DNA from: Epichloe hybrida
Taxonomy: Eukaryota > Ascomycota > Sordariomycetes > Hypocreales > Clavicipitaceae
NCBI GenBank assembly: GCA_019022495.1
Contig: JAFEKR010000006.1
Coordinates: 3,100,001 to 3,164,000, forward strand
Direction: 5' to 3'
Length of the DNA stretch: 64,000 bases
The translations under genes were made by a program, and so were the position numbers. The notes under the pieces are model-generated. The model was not told the DNA's origin, ran no database searches, and worked only from the letters and a program-made list of their open reading frames with translations. The first letter of the stretch is position 1. Every line of letters starts with the position of its first letter. Positions 14,312 through 27,094 of this stretch are shown in pieces.

Positions 14312-17300
14312 GGTGATACAGGACTAGAGACACGCCCGCGGTCAATGAGAAGAGCTCTGGAAGGCAAAAACGCCAAGATGTCTGGCCTTCAGATAGGTGA
14401 GTTTGGGGGTGGCTAATCCTCCTACCGTTGACCAAGAAACTCCTTCGTATAGCAGCCGAACGTTGTGAGGAGGAATGCGCGTGGGCGCAGTGCTGCGCTT
14501 ACATGTAGGAAAATCCAAGGCATGCAATTGCAATTTGATGTACAGCGTCCGCCAAGCTTCTCTGTTGTAGGAACCGACAAAGCTGGTAAATTTCCTGGAA
14601 GCCAAGTAGTCCAGAGTAAGGGAGCACAACGAAATGTAAGTCAAGGAGTAGCAGACATATAGACCCGGTCTGGGCTAAATAGAGGGCCTAGAACTGAGTC
14701 CTGGACTGGCCGACCTGCGAATGGCGCGAAACTTGGTGACGTTGGTGGGAAAGCGAATGGCGGGGTTGCGAGTGGCACGCAGATGGTAGATTTTGTCAAC
14801 GATGATCTCGGTATCGCTATTGCCGAAGTGGCCTCCAGGGCATATCGCGGTATTAGTGAGGGAGAAGGTCGAAAAGCTGAGTAGGATTGCCGGCCCTGCC
14901 ACTGTTTGCGTCCTGCAACTATTCTATTTGCGATGTGAGACGAATACCCAGCATCACAGCCTACTACACTTCGTGCTCTGGTTGATGTCGTTCTGCTGCT
15001 CGATGCAGTGACTTTTTTTTTTGGGAAGCCAAGGAATAAGACCGACCCAACAATAATGGAACGCGGGCAGGAGATGGGCAAGTCAAGAAGCAAGAGTCGA
15101 ACAGGGCGTCGAGAACGGACAGCGTCTAGACGGAAACGACTGGACAACACTGGTTCGTGCAGAGGCGACCTGGGGGCTGAAGACCAGCCAAGGGTGATGG
15201 GGTCGAGCGGCGTGCAGCGTGGAAGGAGGAGGATGATGATGAAGGTTGCAGGCCGTGAGTGGATGGCGAGATAAATGGGCTTGGGCTTGTTGGGGCTATT
15301 ACGTGCGGGAAAACGCCAAGACTTGGCGCCGCTCATCGCAAACTCAAGATGACGGACAAAGTCTCGAATAGGAAGCGGTGGAGACCCCTACAAGAAGTAG
15401 CCCGCCTGCCCGTGTCTTGGATTTATCGCCTCGAGCAATGTGATCCATCCTGGGGCACGGGCACAGGGGGACGTCGACCGGAGATGGAAGGAGTGTCTGG
15501 CCGTCTGGCTGCGACTGAGCAGTATGCAAGCCGCAAGCCGCAAACCGCAAACCGCGCAGGCGTCCCGCACAAGTCTGTGCTCAATAGAGGGAAAATGGAA
15601 AATGGGAAAATGGGGCCAGGGGGGAGGAGGGGAGGAGGGAGGGGCAGCTGGGCAGCACGAAGAAAGCAAGGGTCAGGGGCTGTCGACTTGTCACGGTCGC
15701 AACATTCGACGTTGAAGGATCGGGCCATCGGGTCCAAGATCTGTCTCGGACAAAATACGGAGTTCTGTACTTTCAGTGTTCTTTCATTCTACATGTACAT
15801 ATGTAGACTTGGCGTCCTTGATCCCTCACCAGTCTGATCCGTACCCACGTTCACTCGTGTCCTGGTTCTGTGCCACAGGCTGCCCATAGCCCAGTTCGTT
15901 CAGTGAACTGCGGCTCCGGTGCCAAGCTGTCCAGCTCTGGAGTCAGTCAGAATAGTGTCAGTAATCCGTACGTGAGTATTGATTAGTCCGTACGTACACC
16001 CTGTCTGCGCCGTCTCAGTGTGGTGATACTAGCCGGGCTTTCAGAACCCAGCACTTGGCAGCATCACCACCCGCTGCCGCTGAGCCTATCATTTATCTGG
16101 TCAGATTCTGCCAAACCTGCCCTAGGTTCGGCTCCGTATCAGATTCTTGTCATCCCATGTTGAGAAAACAAGTTCGAAACTTGTCAGAAAACCAGCGCCA
16201 GCGACGGATGCTAGACTCGGCCGGATCATCACGCGGCGGGCGATGCGAAGTTCGAGTCTATTTGAAGACTGCAAATGTCATGAATATCTAAAAACTATGG
16301 AATAGCCCCAAGGATCCAAGCTTTCATCTCGGACAATTCTTTCAATCGGAGTCATCAGACGGGAGCTCGTCTGGGCACCTCTTCTGAGCACATTGAAGAG
16401 GTTGTACGGATTATGTAGTTGTTTGCTTCTATGTACATACAACACGGAGTACACTGTCACTGTACATACATGTACTGTCCGGCTCCGTGGCAAGGTGAAG
16501 CACATGGTGCTACAGAACCCCCCCGGCTACGAGTTTTTATTGGCTGAAGGCTCCTTCCCCCTGCGTGCCAGGATGCCCCCAGTAGCCCGCCACGGCGCGT
16601 ATGTATGTATGTATGTATGTACATACATGTATGTACCTCCTTGCCGACCTTCGGGCGCTTGCACGAAGGCCATCTCCGCCAATCCTCCGTTGCACCATGA
16701 CCGAGATCATCTCGGTAGGGCAAATGCGCGCTACAATTCATCTATCAAGTATCTATCACACTTCTGCCGACCATGTAGGCCAACAAGCCAGCTATCGAAA
16801 CAGGATTGCTCACTTTGCTACCAGAAACTCTGACTGAACTAAAGACAGGTACTTGTACCTACCTATGCACATTTGGATAATCAGTCTCATCATGTGCTGG
16901 ATCTGACAATAGACCGGCTAGTCAAGCCCTGGACTGTCAAGATCATCAACCTCACACAACAACGTGAATCAAAGAATGGCAAATGCTCCTCTCCTGTAAC
17001 AACAGTCATTCATGGCAGTGGTGACTTTTTTCCATCTTCCTTGCTGTTCTTCTTTTCACTCCTTGAATGACACGTGAGACCGCCAACTGAGTACAGGTCA
17101 TATTTCCCTGTTCCTGGTGAATAATCTGTGCCCAAATCTTACTTCTTTGACGCATGTGCATGTGCATGAAGCTTCAGTTTCATACATCATGTGTATCCTG
17201 CAACCATGTCCCAGTGCAGAGACGCATGGTTTGAAAAATCACAACGCCTTGACTTCCGAGCTCTTACACGCATTCCATGTTGCCCAACTCCACTGACCAT

Positions 17301-17517
17301 CAAGAACTCCCAAGAAATCCATTGTCTCTAGGGCACTTTGCCGGCTTCTCCTTCCTCTTTACATATGTGCGTTTGTGCTTGGATCTAAGACTAGTACAGC
17401 TCGTGGCGTTGCGACCATGGACGTTCTTCTCCTCGTTTCTTGTCTTTTTTCGGTATGTGGCAAATCTTCATCAACTCATGACTTTGCAAAGTACGGGCTA
17501 CGCAATACTTGTTCTGT
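14312..17517. other. 3.2-kb intergenic region upstream of noxR
   Basis: It separates the noxR start from the 3' end of CCS1 and is large for this half of the window. The longest open frames (14641-15336 minus, 15259-15837 plus) are low-complexity and have no recognisable domain. It contains four TACATGTA palindromes (14500, 15790, 16467, 16624), ACGGAGTA at 16444-16451, a GTAT array at about 16599-16620 leading into an 18-bp palindrome (16619-16636), and GTACGT-rich stretches at about 15967-15997. It probably carries the noxR promoter and leader. Confidence 0.5.
16599..16636. repeat. GTAT microsatellite running into an 18-bp palindrome
   Basis: Tandem GTAT units end in GTACATACATGTATGTAC (16619-16636), which equals its own reverse complement and is centred on TACATGTA. 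A 16-bp version occurs at 46433-46448. Confidence 0.85.
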
Positions 17518-18675
17518 TCACAACATGCCTTTGCGGATCTCATCTTTGCGTTCTTCCCACAATGTCTTTCCAGTGCAGGAGCAAACGGTCTTGTCATTGT
17601 CCCAAACGCCTGCGCTTCGGGCAATAACTCCAACCACGGTGTTGTCGTCGTTGACCAACGGTCCAGTTGTCTCGTCTTGCTTCGTCAGAACCATGGCGTG
17701 ACCGATAATCTCCCATATCTGAAAGGGGCGGTCAAAAAATGCACTCCCTCGTCCATCTTCGCCGACGTCAACTGTGCCTAGGTTGCCTTTCGCGTCTTTC
17801 TCCCCTCCGGACCAAACGCCTCCCGTCGATTTGGCTCCATCCTTGATGTCCCCGTATTCACGAATGGTTGCATGATATCTCCCAGGAACAACTCCGCGAA
17901 GGGTTAAATCCACGAGGCTCCTCCCTGAACTCACTTGCACGATTCGTGCTAGACCTCGAACATGACGGTCTCCATGGTCTTCAGACCTCTGTACTCTGTC
18001 CGCAAATGTTTCAAGGATGCTCACTGCGGCACCTGTTTTTGATCCCATGTTAGCATAGACAAACGCAAAGGCGTCACAATGGCCGCAAGGAGGTTCGGAT
18101 GAAGTGCACGTCGCGCTTGCCACAGGTATGCCAAGACTGGGGAGTAGAATTCCCAGACCTAAACTAGTTGGGTCACATACTGTCAGATGCGCCGGATCCA
18201 CGCAAGATTGCATCCCTCCCTGTCGCTTGGATAGCCTCAACTACGGCTGACGGTGCGGCTAAGTGACAGCATGATTTTCTTTAGTAAAGCGGCACACAGG
18301 ATGGCTCGCGCGAATGTCGCCTGACTCACCCGAACCTTCCACAGAAATTAGCTGGTCATCCAAATTTCCCTCGACTTTTGTGATGCCACCAAGCTTGTAG
18401 AGTGAGTCTGAAACTGCCTTGACACAGCCGTTACAAGACAATGGCACGGCAAACACGGCCTATTGCGCCACATGTTTCATCAGTACTGGGTGTTGCATAA
18501 GTGTGCGAACGGGAGCTTGGGCGGAGTCATATTCTAGACGACAAAGAAAACATGTCGATAATGAGAAACGAGGCAGCTTCATCCGGCATATATATATCCA
18601 TGTGCACTGCGACAAAAAGTGGAGTGATAAGCCAACAAGGGTATGTCATACTTGGAAGGAGCAATCAGTAGTCAT
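17518..18675 (-). CDS. CCS1: Copper chaperone for Cu/Zn superoxide dismutase
   Basis: Exons in transcript order: 18675-18652, 18459-18330, 18258-18181, 18032-17518; 248 residues. CCS1 delivers copper to SOD1 and oxidises its intramolecular disulphide in cytosol and mitochondrial intermembrane space. The N-terminal Atx1-like domain has AVFAVPLSCNGCVKAVSDSL with the CxxC copper site. The middle domain is SOD-like (VDLTLRGVVPGRYHATI, KGNLGTVDVGEDGRGSAFF, IIGHAMVLTKQ) but without a full SOD active site. The C-terminus has the CxC motif in TVCSCTGKTLWEERKD. The 24-nt first exon (MTTDCSFQ) was chosen because the frame before AVFAVPL is closed by an in-frame TAG, and this exon joins in phase 0 with a GTATG donor. 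It adds a cysteine at position 5. Confidence 0.9.
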
Positions 18676-19165
18676 TTTCCTTGCCCGGGAGCTCGTGTCA
18701 GTCTTAACAGGTTGTTCTAACCGAAGACAGGTAGGTTGGGCCAAGCCAGAGAGAACAGTTCTATGGGAAGAGCGTTGTTGGTAACCCAGTATCCTGTTAC
18801 TAGCTCGAGAGAAGTAGTGGAAACATGGCCTCTGATGTTGTGCTGGCTAGAGACATTTTTTTTATGCCCACGGGCCACTGCCCGCTTTGAAATCCACCCG
18901 ACTTTTGCCGCCAACATGGCTAATATTAATAATACCGCGGGCCTTCAACTCGGTCGTCGACATGGGGAAACGCGGTATCAGGTGACACAGGTTTCCTGCT
19001 GAGTCAGCGCCATCTCGCATCGAGCTTTCCTTGGGTGATCAATCACCACAAATCGAGAAATAGCCCGTCATCACATTGAATTGCAACCTTCATTCAGAGT
19101 TTGGCACGGCAAACCGCCTCTAGCGATTGGGTGAAAGGCAAGACCCTTACCTGAGGCCGTTCAGC
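18676..19165. promoter_or_regulatory. Divergent promoter region CCS1 / uL13m
   Basis: 490 bp between the two start codons, one gene for copper delivery and one for the mitochondrial ribosome. No factor site is identified with confidence. Confidence 0.5.
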
Positions 19166-19794
19166 ATGTCTCAAACCCTTGGACTGGTAAGCTAAAGCTC
19201 TTGAGAAATCCTCTTTGCAACTCTTGATTTTCGAGATCACCTCCTGACTGAACATGCTTCTCTTCCCTCCTCTAGACTCGCCTCGCCTACTCTCGGGTGT
19301 GGCACCAAATATCCGCGTCCACGCCTCACCCCACTCTCACAACCCAACCCAATGTCACTCCGCCATCTCTCGGCCGCTTGGCCTCGCGAATCGCTGTAAT
19401 CTTGATGGGCAAGAACAAGCCGATATGGGACCCCTCAACCGACTGCGGAGACTACGTAGTCGTTACAAACTGCGCCGCTCTGCATACTACGGGGAAGAAG
19501 ATGTGGCGAAAGACATACTACAGACACACGACGCGACCGGGAAGCCTGAAGGCACTCACCATGGATGCGCTTATGGAGAAGCACGGTGGTAGCGAGATCT
19601 TACGCAGAGCAGTGAGCGGCATGCTGCCCAAAAACAGACTGCGGGACAAGCGACTGGCGCGATTGAAAGCTTTTGAAGGCGAGGCTCATCCATACAAGGA
19701 GAATCTGGTGCGATTCGGCGGTGTTGTGGTTGGCAGCGAGGGATGGGACAAGGCCGTGGAGAAGATCCGGGAAACCGATAAGAAGCGGTTATAG
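19166..19794 (+). CDS. MRPL23: Mitochondrial large-subunit ribosomal protein uL13m
   Basis: Two exons, 19166-19186 and 19276-19794, encode 179 residues. Hallmarks of bacterial-type L13 are present: GRLASRIAVILMGKNKP, STDCGDYVVVTNC, GKKMWRKTYYRHTTRPGSL and AVSGMLPKNRLRDKRLARL. The first exon gives only MSQTLGL, and its GTAAGC donor plus CTCTAG acceptor join in phase 0 to TRLAYSRVWHQ, a short basic leader plausible for mitochondrial import. The last ~25 residues (GWDKAVEKIRETDKKRL) form the usual C-terminal helix. Confidence 0.93.
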
Positions 19795-20257
19795 GGGTGT
19801 GCAATACTGGGCTTGCCACAAACTGTGGAATACTTGTGCTACATAGAAGATACTTGATTGGATCTGAAGCGTAGGGCATCTTGCCATCTCGCGTCATTAG
19901 TTCCCATCATCTGGCTAGGACTGAAAAGAGCGACCTGGCGCTCTGCCATGATTTTTTTGTTCTGGGGTCAAGGCCCAAACAGGGATACACAGTCCAGACC
20001 TTTTACTTTCGTAGTACTTCAAGCATAGCGCCTGTCGCATACGCATATTACGCACATGTAAAACATGTATATTGAGATCACCTTTGAACCCCCCAAATAA
20101 TATACAAATGCCAAAGGCACCATGGCAATGCGGTCGTAAAACTTGATGATGTTTGTAACCTTTTGGCATCACGTTGAATACAGCTCCAACTCTTGGTTTC
20201 CCATCACTCACTCAGTCTTGCACCTTCCTTCCCCCATTTTTCCAGAGAGAAAAAAGG
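19795..20257. other. Convergent 3' region uL13m / urate oxidase
   Basis: 463 bp between facing stop codons. I see no gene or repeat here beyond AT-rich 3' untranslated sequence. Confidence 0.55.
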
Positions 20258-21245
20258 TCACAATTTGGCCTTTGTTCGAGAAACTTCGCATTTGATCAAG
20301 CCATTCGGGCAAGATTGAGGGACGTACACCTCAGCATCAGCACCAGTATTCTTGAAACCCTTGTGCCAGCTCAAATCTTGGTCATCTATCAGCAAATCGA
20401 GAACAGCACAAAACGCACATATCGGTAAGAAAGCCGATGGCATGAGGGGGAAAGAACATACCAAGCTCAAAGTTGTGCTTGTTGGGTAGAGAGTAGGAAA
20501 CGCTATCGGTCCCTGGGACAGCATCGAGAATCTGCTCACTCATCTTGTACATGGTGTTCTGGACGCTGGCACTGCTGTCTTGGGCAAAGAGCGTGAGCGT
20601 GATGCTCCTGGCCGCTTCCCAAGCCTCGTCGAACTTGGCTGAGCTCTGCTCGACCGCCGCGAGGTTGGCGAATCTGGTCCACTTCCAGCTTGCGTCCACA
20701 TCGGTGGCCAGAATGCGGTCCCAAGTCTCAGGCAGCGTTGTGTACTCGTCACGAACAAATCCGTGGAAAGCGGAGCCCGTCGTCTTGAGGACGGAGAGGC
20801 CCGCGATGGCGCTGGTTATGCTAATGCCGTCTTGGCGGCTGACGCGAACTTGGACGTTGCGCGTCTCGCCGGCGTCCTTGACGAAGCTGTGGGGATGGGG
20901 CTTGCCATCGACATCCATTCGGACCCATCTATGTGTGATGACCTTGACGTTGGCAACGTGAATATGGCTGTACTTTTGAATGAAGTGACTGCCCAGAATG
21001 GAGGCATACAACTCTGGTGGATTGACAGGGTGCTGCTTGGCCATGATGAAAGTGGTGTTCTTGATGGAATCGGTGGCGACGACGACACTGTTGTCGGCCT
21101 TGGTATAGGATACGCCAATGTCGCCTTCGAGAAAACAGCAGACGGTCATCTCAGTGACGTTTTGGACACCAGTCGCCTGGTCGCGATCGACTTTGAGAAC
21201 GCGAATATTATCCTTTCCATAGCGGGCGGCAGATACGTAAGGCAT
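20258..21245 (-). CDS. uaZ: Urate oxidase (uricase), peroxisomal
   Basis: Exons in transcript order: 21245-20462 and 20376-20258; 300 residues, matching the usual ~300. It oxidises urate to 5-hydroxyisourate with release of hydrogen peroxide in purine catabolism. Catalytic residues known from fungal uricase are present: Lys in ARYGKDN, Thr in VVVATDSIKNT and His in LPNKHNFEL. The blocks HRWVRMDVDGKPHPHSF and DLSWHKGFKNTGADAEVY confirm the family. The C-terminus Ala-Lys-Leu fits a PTS1 peroxisome signal, a variant of the common SKL. An ATG at 21290 is in frame and would add 15 residues; I chose 21245 because it gives the family length and a typical start. The protein joins AT-TTG-AGC across an intron ending CCAAG. 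Confidence 0.95.
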
Positions 21246-22805
21246 GTTGGACTCGTTGTTTCTTAGAGGAAGTTGGGTATCATGCCCCATTACAATTGTG
21301 TGTGGCTAAAAAGCAGGTCGAGGAACGGGACTTGATATCAAGTTCTAGACACGGAGTAAAGTGATCTGTTGTGTAGGCAGAGGTTGGCGACGAGAATGAT
21401 GAAACCTGGGAGGATATCTGGAAGGGATGCGAGCCCAGTAAAGGCCGGCGAAGCGTGGTCGCGCGGCCCCTTATAACTATACAAGACAAATGATGCCGTC
21501 GGCCGAATGCGACCCAGATAAGGGGGGTTGACGACGAGGCTTCACTCCTTATTACGGAATACACTCTGAATTGGAATCTAGCTGCAGGTAATATTGCCCC
21601 GGCAGTTTGAGGTTGGCAGTTTGAGGTTGGCAACTTGAAGTACATAATTTGTTGATGGCCAAAGCCGGGGCTGTGGGCACCTAATAATGCGCCGGAACCC
21701 GCCGAACGCCAGTTACTGTACCCAGTGGGGCGTACGCAGGACAACCGCAGCTGCGATTGCCTGGCGATAAGGGAAGAGTCGGGGGTCGGCGATGATAGGA
21801 CGGTAGCTGCCATGTCTTGTCGACCGAGAAAAGCCTCTCTACATGTATTGTGGCTAGCTCGAGATTCAATTTGCCTACGGATCCGTAGTCTCTGCAATTG
21901 TGGTCTTATTACTGATTTTACCGTTTTCAAAGAGATAGCCGCAGTTCTACCAACAACAAGACAACAACGGTGCGGCATCGGCACCCGAAGTCTCCCCAGG
22001 TGAGTAACTCCGTCGGAGTCCACTGTCGGCCACCATTTGACAGCTCAGCGTGCCCCACACCAGGCCAAGACTAGCGCCAACACCACAGTACTTGCTTGCG
22101 CCCAACTTCCTTCCTACCCGGCAAGCAGAGCAGGCTGGCTAGCTCGACAGCCTTTGAGGATGAGAAGGCCTCAATAGTTCGTGGACTTCCTCTGTCCAAG
22201 GCTCCTTCGCGGTGCCTGTTCGTGGAACCACCGTTGTTTGTGCTGCAGTGACTTGGTTCTTGGCGTCCCAAGGTGTGCCGCTGCATCGGCAAGGCTGTGT
22301 CAGATCTGCGGCTGTGTAACCTGACCTGGTCCAGCTGCTCCAGCTTGCGTTCGCCAGTTCCTTCCTTGGACCTTGCAAGTTGACCATCATCCAACATCCA
22401 ACTTCTGGTCTACCCTTGCGGCGCATCCACTGCCCGCCATCGGCGGCGACTTGATTGTTCAATTGGCCGGCTCTCGCGAACCACCCAAATCCAGACTTCA
22501 ATCTCCCAATCGTGCTCGACAACCGACTATAATAGAGGCAGTCTGCCACGCATTCAACGTCATCGACCGGCTTGTTCGCTCGGCCAACTGCTCCATCACC
22601 CCTCTTCGATGCGGCAAAGTCCGTCAGCGAACATTTCCAACACGAATAGTCCGTACATGACCAGCATTGCCTGCGACCCCAAGTCTTGCCCCCAAAGGAG
22701 AACTCGAATGCACAAACATAGACCAAGGGCGCGGCCCAAGTCGGCAGGAAGGTCACTCGTCCTCGCACAGGCGTTGTCTCGACTTCCCGTCGGGGCCGCT
22801 TCACA
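21246..22805. promoter_or_regulatory. Divergent region urate oxidase / Rictor
   Basis: About 1.5 kb between two start codons. GATAAG sequences at 21517-21522 and 21766-21771 are candidate sites for GATA nitrogen regulators such as AreA, which are known to control purine catabolism in Aspergillus; here that role is inference. A 14-bp unit (GGCAGTTTGAGGTT) is repeated at about 21600-21628. TACATGTA lies at 21840-21847. The open frame on the minus strand at 22139-22804 has no recognisable domain. Confidence 0.45.
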
Positions 22806-25800
22806 ATGCCTGGTCAACCACCGTCTCAACATAATGCACAACACCCATACCACCAGAACCCCATTCAAGTCGGCCGAACCAGCATAGATCGCGATGGAAG
22901 CGCTCTTCAACCTTCAAATGGCACTTCGGGTCGGAATGCAACGACGGCTTCGGCAGCCTCCTTTGCTCCTCGAGGCAGCAGTTTGAATCCCACCATTGGC
23001 CCTGGGAGTTTCAGTTCCGAGCTTCGCAGTCAAATCATGTCAAGCCGTGCGGGAAGCAGAGTTGAAGTAGGCTCAATGTACACTGGAAGTATCATGGACA
23101 AAGTGGACGAAGATGGTGCGGACACAGCCATGCAGCAGGCGCTATCTGGTTTGAGGGAAAAGCTGAATCGAGAAATGAAAATCAAGGAAGGCAGCGAGAA
23201 TATGCTTGAGGCTCTGAATATTAAAAAAGCAAAGCAGACCAAGGAACAGCGACAGAGAGTGGAGGCTGAGTTGAGTGCGAGTAATTCTAGGATAAAGCAG
23301 TTGCGGCAGAAAATCTCAGATGCCCAACGAACAAAGCCAGCTCCCCCGACAACGCCAACTAGAGCCCGAGCTCAGGAGACAGCATCACATTCGAATGGCT
23401 TACGTTCTTCTCCGAGTATTGCAAGGTCTATCGCTGGGTCGGACATCGACGAAAATGCCGAGAGCCCAACTTTTGCACTCGCAGAATTACTCCAAGCCCT
23501 CGAAGTGGAAGGCATGGCACCAGAGTACTACGTCAGCAGAGCAAATCAACTTGTCGATCTTTTCAAGCGCCACCCTGCACTCAAGTACGATTTGGTCTGG
23601 GCAATCTTTGGGCTTCGAATGCAGATGATGCTGCTCAGCGAAAGCCGAGAAGTTGTAGCAGCTGGGTACCGCGTGGCTCGGTATGCCATTTCTGATGCTC
23701 CATCAATCAAGAGGATTCGCAGGTTCAATACAGACTTCTTGGTCATTAGGTGAGAAATCATCATCTCTGCTGATAGATATGGTGACTGCTCGTTACTAAT
23801 CCGAACGGTTAGATCTCTGAACAATTACCGCAAAGCTGACGTGGAGAGAGAGCAAGCTCTCAAGCTTGTGCGCGCATTTCTCGATGTGAAGGACGGCATC
23901 AAAGAAATATCCAGAGCCATTGTGCGAACCATTGTAGCGGTGGCGGAGCAAGGGGAAGACAGAAGGCCTGGAGTACAACCAGCAGATCAAAGTCTCGATC
24001 GATTACGCCCAATCTGTGTCGAAACACTTGCTGAGATTTTAGTCCGGGACCCGCCGCTGTTGATAGCATCTGGAGGTCTTGGTACGCTTTCAGAGGCGCT
24101 GGCAGAAGGAACCTACAAGTCTCCGGAGAGTCTGACTTCAGCCTTTTTGTTCCTTCTCGACGCGCCACAAAGACGCAAATATATCCTCCCTGGCTACGGA
24201 CTGGACGTTGTTTTCACAGCCTTTACCGACCAATCGGCTGGTGCTGAAGGCATACTCAAGCAAAACTCAAGGGCTATTTCAGTTGCCATGAGATCATGGT
24301 CAGGATTAATGACCCTGAGCATGTATAACTTTCGGCCCATTCGCTCTCTAGTCGCTAGTTTACTCTTTCCCAACCCGTCCATCCGGGAAACAGTCCTAGA
24401 TCTGCTCTTCTCGCTACTTCGCATTAAACCTCCGGCATGGGCGACATCGTTTTTGGCTGGACGGCGGCTCACCACGTATGGCCGCGTGGCCAACATGAAG
24501 TCTGCCGCGACTCGAGGTCGAAGTGCCACCCTGGTCTTGGAAGAAGATTCTGGCGAACAAAGCTTTGTTGACCACTACACTGCTCTACTTCTCGCCGTCT
24601 TGATCAAGGCTGATTTATTGGCGAGCTTGTTGCAGATAGCGCAAAGTGAAGAGGATCCCATGCTGAAACGCAAATCCACGTTGCTGATAGGAGAAGTTCT
24701 GAAGCTCGCAAGCCGGCTGTTGCCGCCTTCCTGGAGTGCCGACTTACAGCTGCTGCCTGGGCTCTTCGCGGCAGCAGCAGAAATCAGCAATCAGGATCAC
24801 TTCGTTGCCTCCGGCATCGTCTACCAAATCAGCAGCGTTAGCCGTATTCTCTATCGGAGCGCCCCATCCGAGTCATTGGCTGGAGCTCTCCCTTCCAGCG
24901 ACAGCATGCGGAATCTTGGGCGACTTGACGATCAGCCAAAGATGGGCAATGCTGCAGTCTCCCTAGACGATGCCACCTTTAGGCAGCTACTCATCGATTC
25001 CGGTGTGCTCAATAGCTCCAATTTCGTCAAATGGAATTGGGAAATCATTGCCAAAGTAATCGACGGGCCTCTCCAAACCGGGAAACGCTTGGACGAGGCG
25101 ATCAAAGCATCAAAGTTCATGAAACGACTGATGAGCTTCTACCGGCCCTTCAAATATAAATTCGCAGAGGTCAAAAACACAAGAAACACTCAGAAATACG
25201 TCAAAGCTGGATGCGCATTGATGCATTCACTGTTGCAATCCCCAGAAGGCATCAAGTTCCTAGCGGATAGCAAGTTGTTGCGGCAAATTGCCGAATGCCT
25301 CGCTCAATGCGACCCTGTAAGTAGCCTTCCAATTTATCCTGCCCCGATCTTCCCCTGAGAAACAATGCTAAACGTTGATCATAGACAAGTGGCCTCACTG
25401 CCCAATATCCAATGTTTTCCAGTGATCGGCTGGCAGATACGCTTTGTGGCGGCTACTTCCCGATGCTAGGAGTTCTTAGCAGCGAGCCGAAAGGATTGCT
25501 CCTGCTGGAAAGGTGGCGAATGTTCAACATGATGTACCACATACTGGATTTCAAGCAGCGACCAGACCTTATCAAGCTTCTTCTTTCCAACTTTGATTAC
25601 GGCCTACAGGGCCACCCACGAGTTTTGCTCTCAAAAGCTCTCACAGCGGCGACCAAAGATATTCGAATCCACGCTACCAACGCGCTTCGGAAATGCACCA
25701 TGAGCCCTGCAGTAGCAATCAGCGGTGACAACGAAATCAGTGACTCGAAATGGGCCATTCGACTCCTCGTCACTCAACTGTATGATCCAGAAATTGAAGT

Positions 25801-27094
25801 TTGTTCGACGGCCATCAAAATCTTGGAGAGCGCCTGCAACAAGAAGATGTACCTAGAGTACATTGTTGAATGTCGTCCAGCCTTGGATCACTTGGGTGAA
25901 ATTGGTGCCCCTCTGCTTCTGCGGTTCTTGTCGACCTCTATCGGATACCATTATCTGGACGGCTTGGACTATATCAGCAATGAGATGGATGACTGGTTCC
26001 TCGGGCGGAACGATTCCTACGTAGGCGTCGTTGAGGCGAGTCTCGCGCGAGCATTCCTCTCAGACCCCGATGACAGCAGTCATCGCATCAGCTTTTTCGA
26101 CGATACTGATGCGGAAGCCGAATTTCATGACAGTCATGTGCCGCCGCACTTCTATCGAGAATTGACCAGAACCCGGGAAGGATGCAAACTTTTGAGCGAA
26201 AAGGGTCACTTTGAAGAGTTTGCCAACACGATTCGCGAGCATGGGATGCAAACCGAGGATCCGGAGCTCATCACCAAGGTCAAGGGTTGCCTTTGGGCTG
26301 TTGGAAATGTCGGATCGATGGAACTCGGCGCTCCATTTCTCGAAGCTACTGATATCGTTGGCAAAATTGTCAAAATTGCCGAGTCCCATGACGTGATGAG
26401 TCTACGTGGAACAGCTTTTTTCGTGTTGGGTTTAATATCTCGCTCTACACATGGCTTGGAGATCATATCAGAGCATGGCTGGGACGCCAACACGACGTCG
26501 ATGGGCACCTCTCTGGGATTATGCATTCCAAACGATCTGACCAAGCTTTTTTCCGTTGCTCCCTGGAAGCACGTCAACGTCGCATCAATCACTATTCCAC
26601 ACACACAACGCACAATACAAGAACAGCCTCCGGTCCGGCGAGCTCGGCCACCACTAGAATCACACGAGGTCTCCCCCACGTTGAACGAAGACGAGGTCAA
26701 CGAGCACATTCTGCAGCTTATTGTCGATCTTGGCAACATGGTTCTGTACAAGAAGACGCTGACGGAGTTGCAGAAGATCAAGCAACGCAAACCAGCTGCT
26801 TTTCGAAGCACAGACTTCTTCAAAAAAGTCATGGGCTTGATGGAATGGAACCACTACAGACTTGGTGTCCGTAGGCTGGTGATTGACTTGTTTGAGAAGA
26901 ATGTGATGCGCCAGATTGTATTTGGAGATGACGACATGGAAAGCAGCGAGGCTAACAGTGCCGGAACGGGAGATGATGATGGTGGAGAAGGCAGTTCTGG
27001 TGATGATCGAACAGAAAGACAGAGGAGCATCAGCGAACCAACCGAGATGATGCCCTCCGTCCTCATGCCGGCCCCATTGCGGGTGCGTAGGTAG
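22806..27094 (+). CDS. TSC11: TORC2 subunit Rictor/Ste16 (AVO3/Tsc11 family)
   Basis: Three exons, 22806-23749, 23813-25316 and 25385-27094, encode 1385 residues. Rictor is the defining scaffold of TOR complex 2, acting at the plasma membrane on AGC kinases, actin and growth. The N-terminal ~90 residues are disordered. Next comes an HR1-like coiled coil (about residues 110-180: ALSGLREKLNREMKIKEG ... ASNSRIKQLRQKI), as in fungal Ste16. A long helical-repeat body follows (RAFLDVKDGIKEISRAIVR, VETLAEILVRDPPLLIASGG, LDLLFSLLRIKPPAW). The conserved late block includes LLERWRMFNMMYHILDF, TKVKGCLWAVGNVGS and SLRGTAFFVLGLISRS. The tail is acidic and Ser-rich. The start is the first ATG of the open frame. 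Confidence 0.93.

Noticed and set aside
14641..15837. Overlapping long frames on both strands upstream of noxR
   Set aside because: They overlap each other, lack domains and look like noxR leader or promoter sequence.
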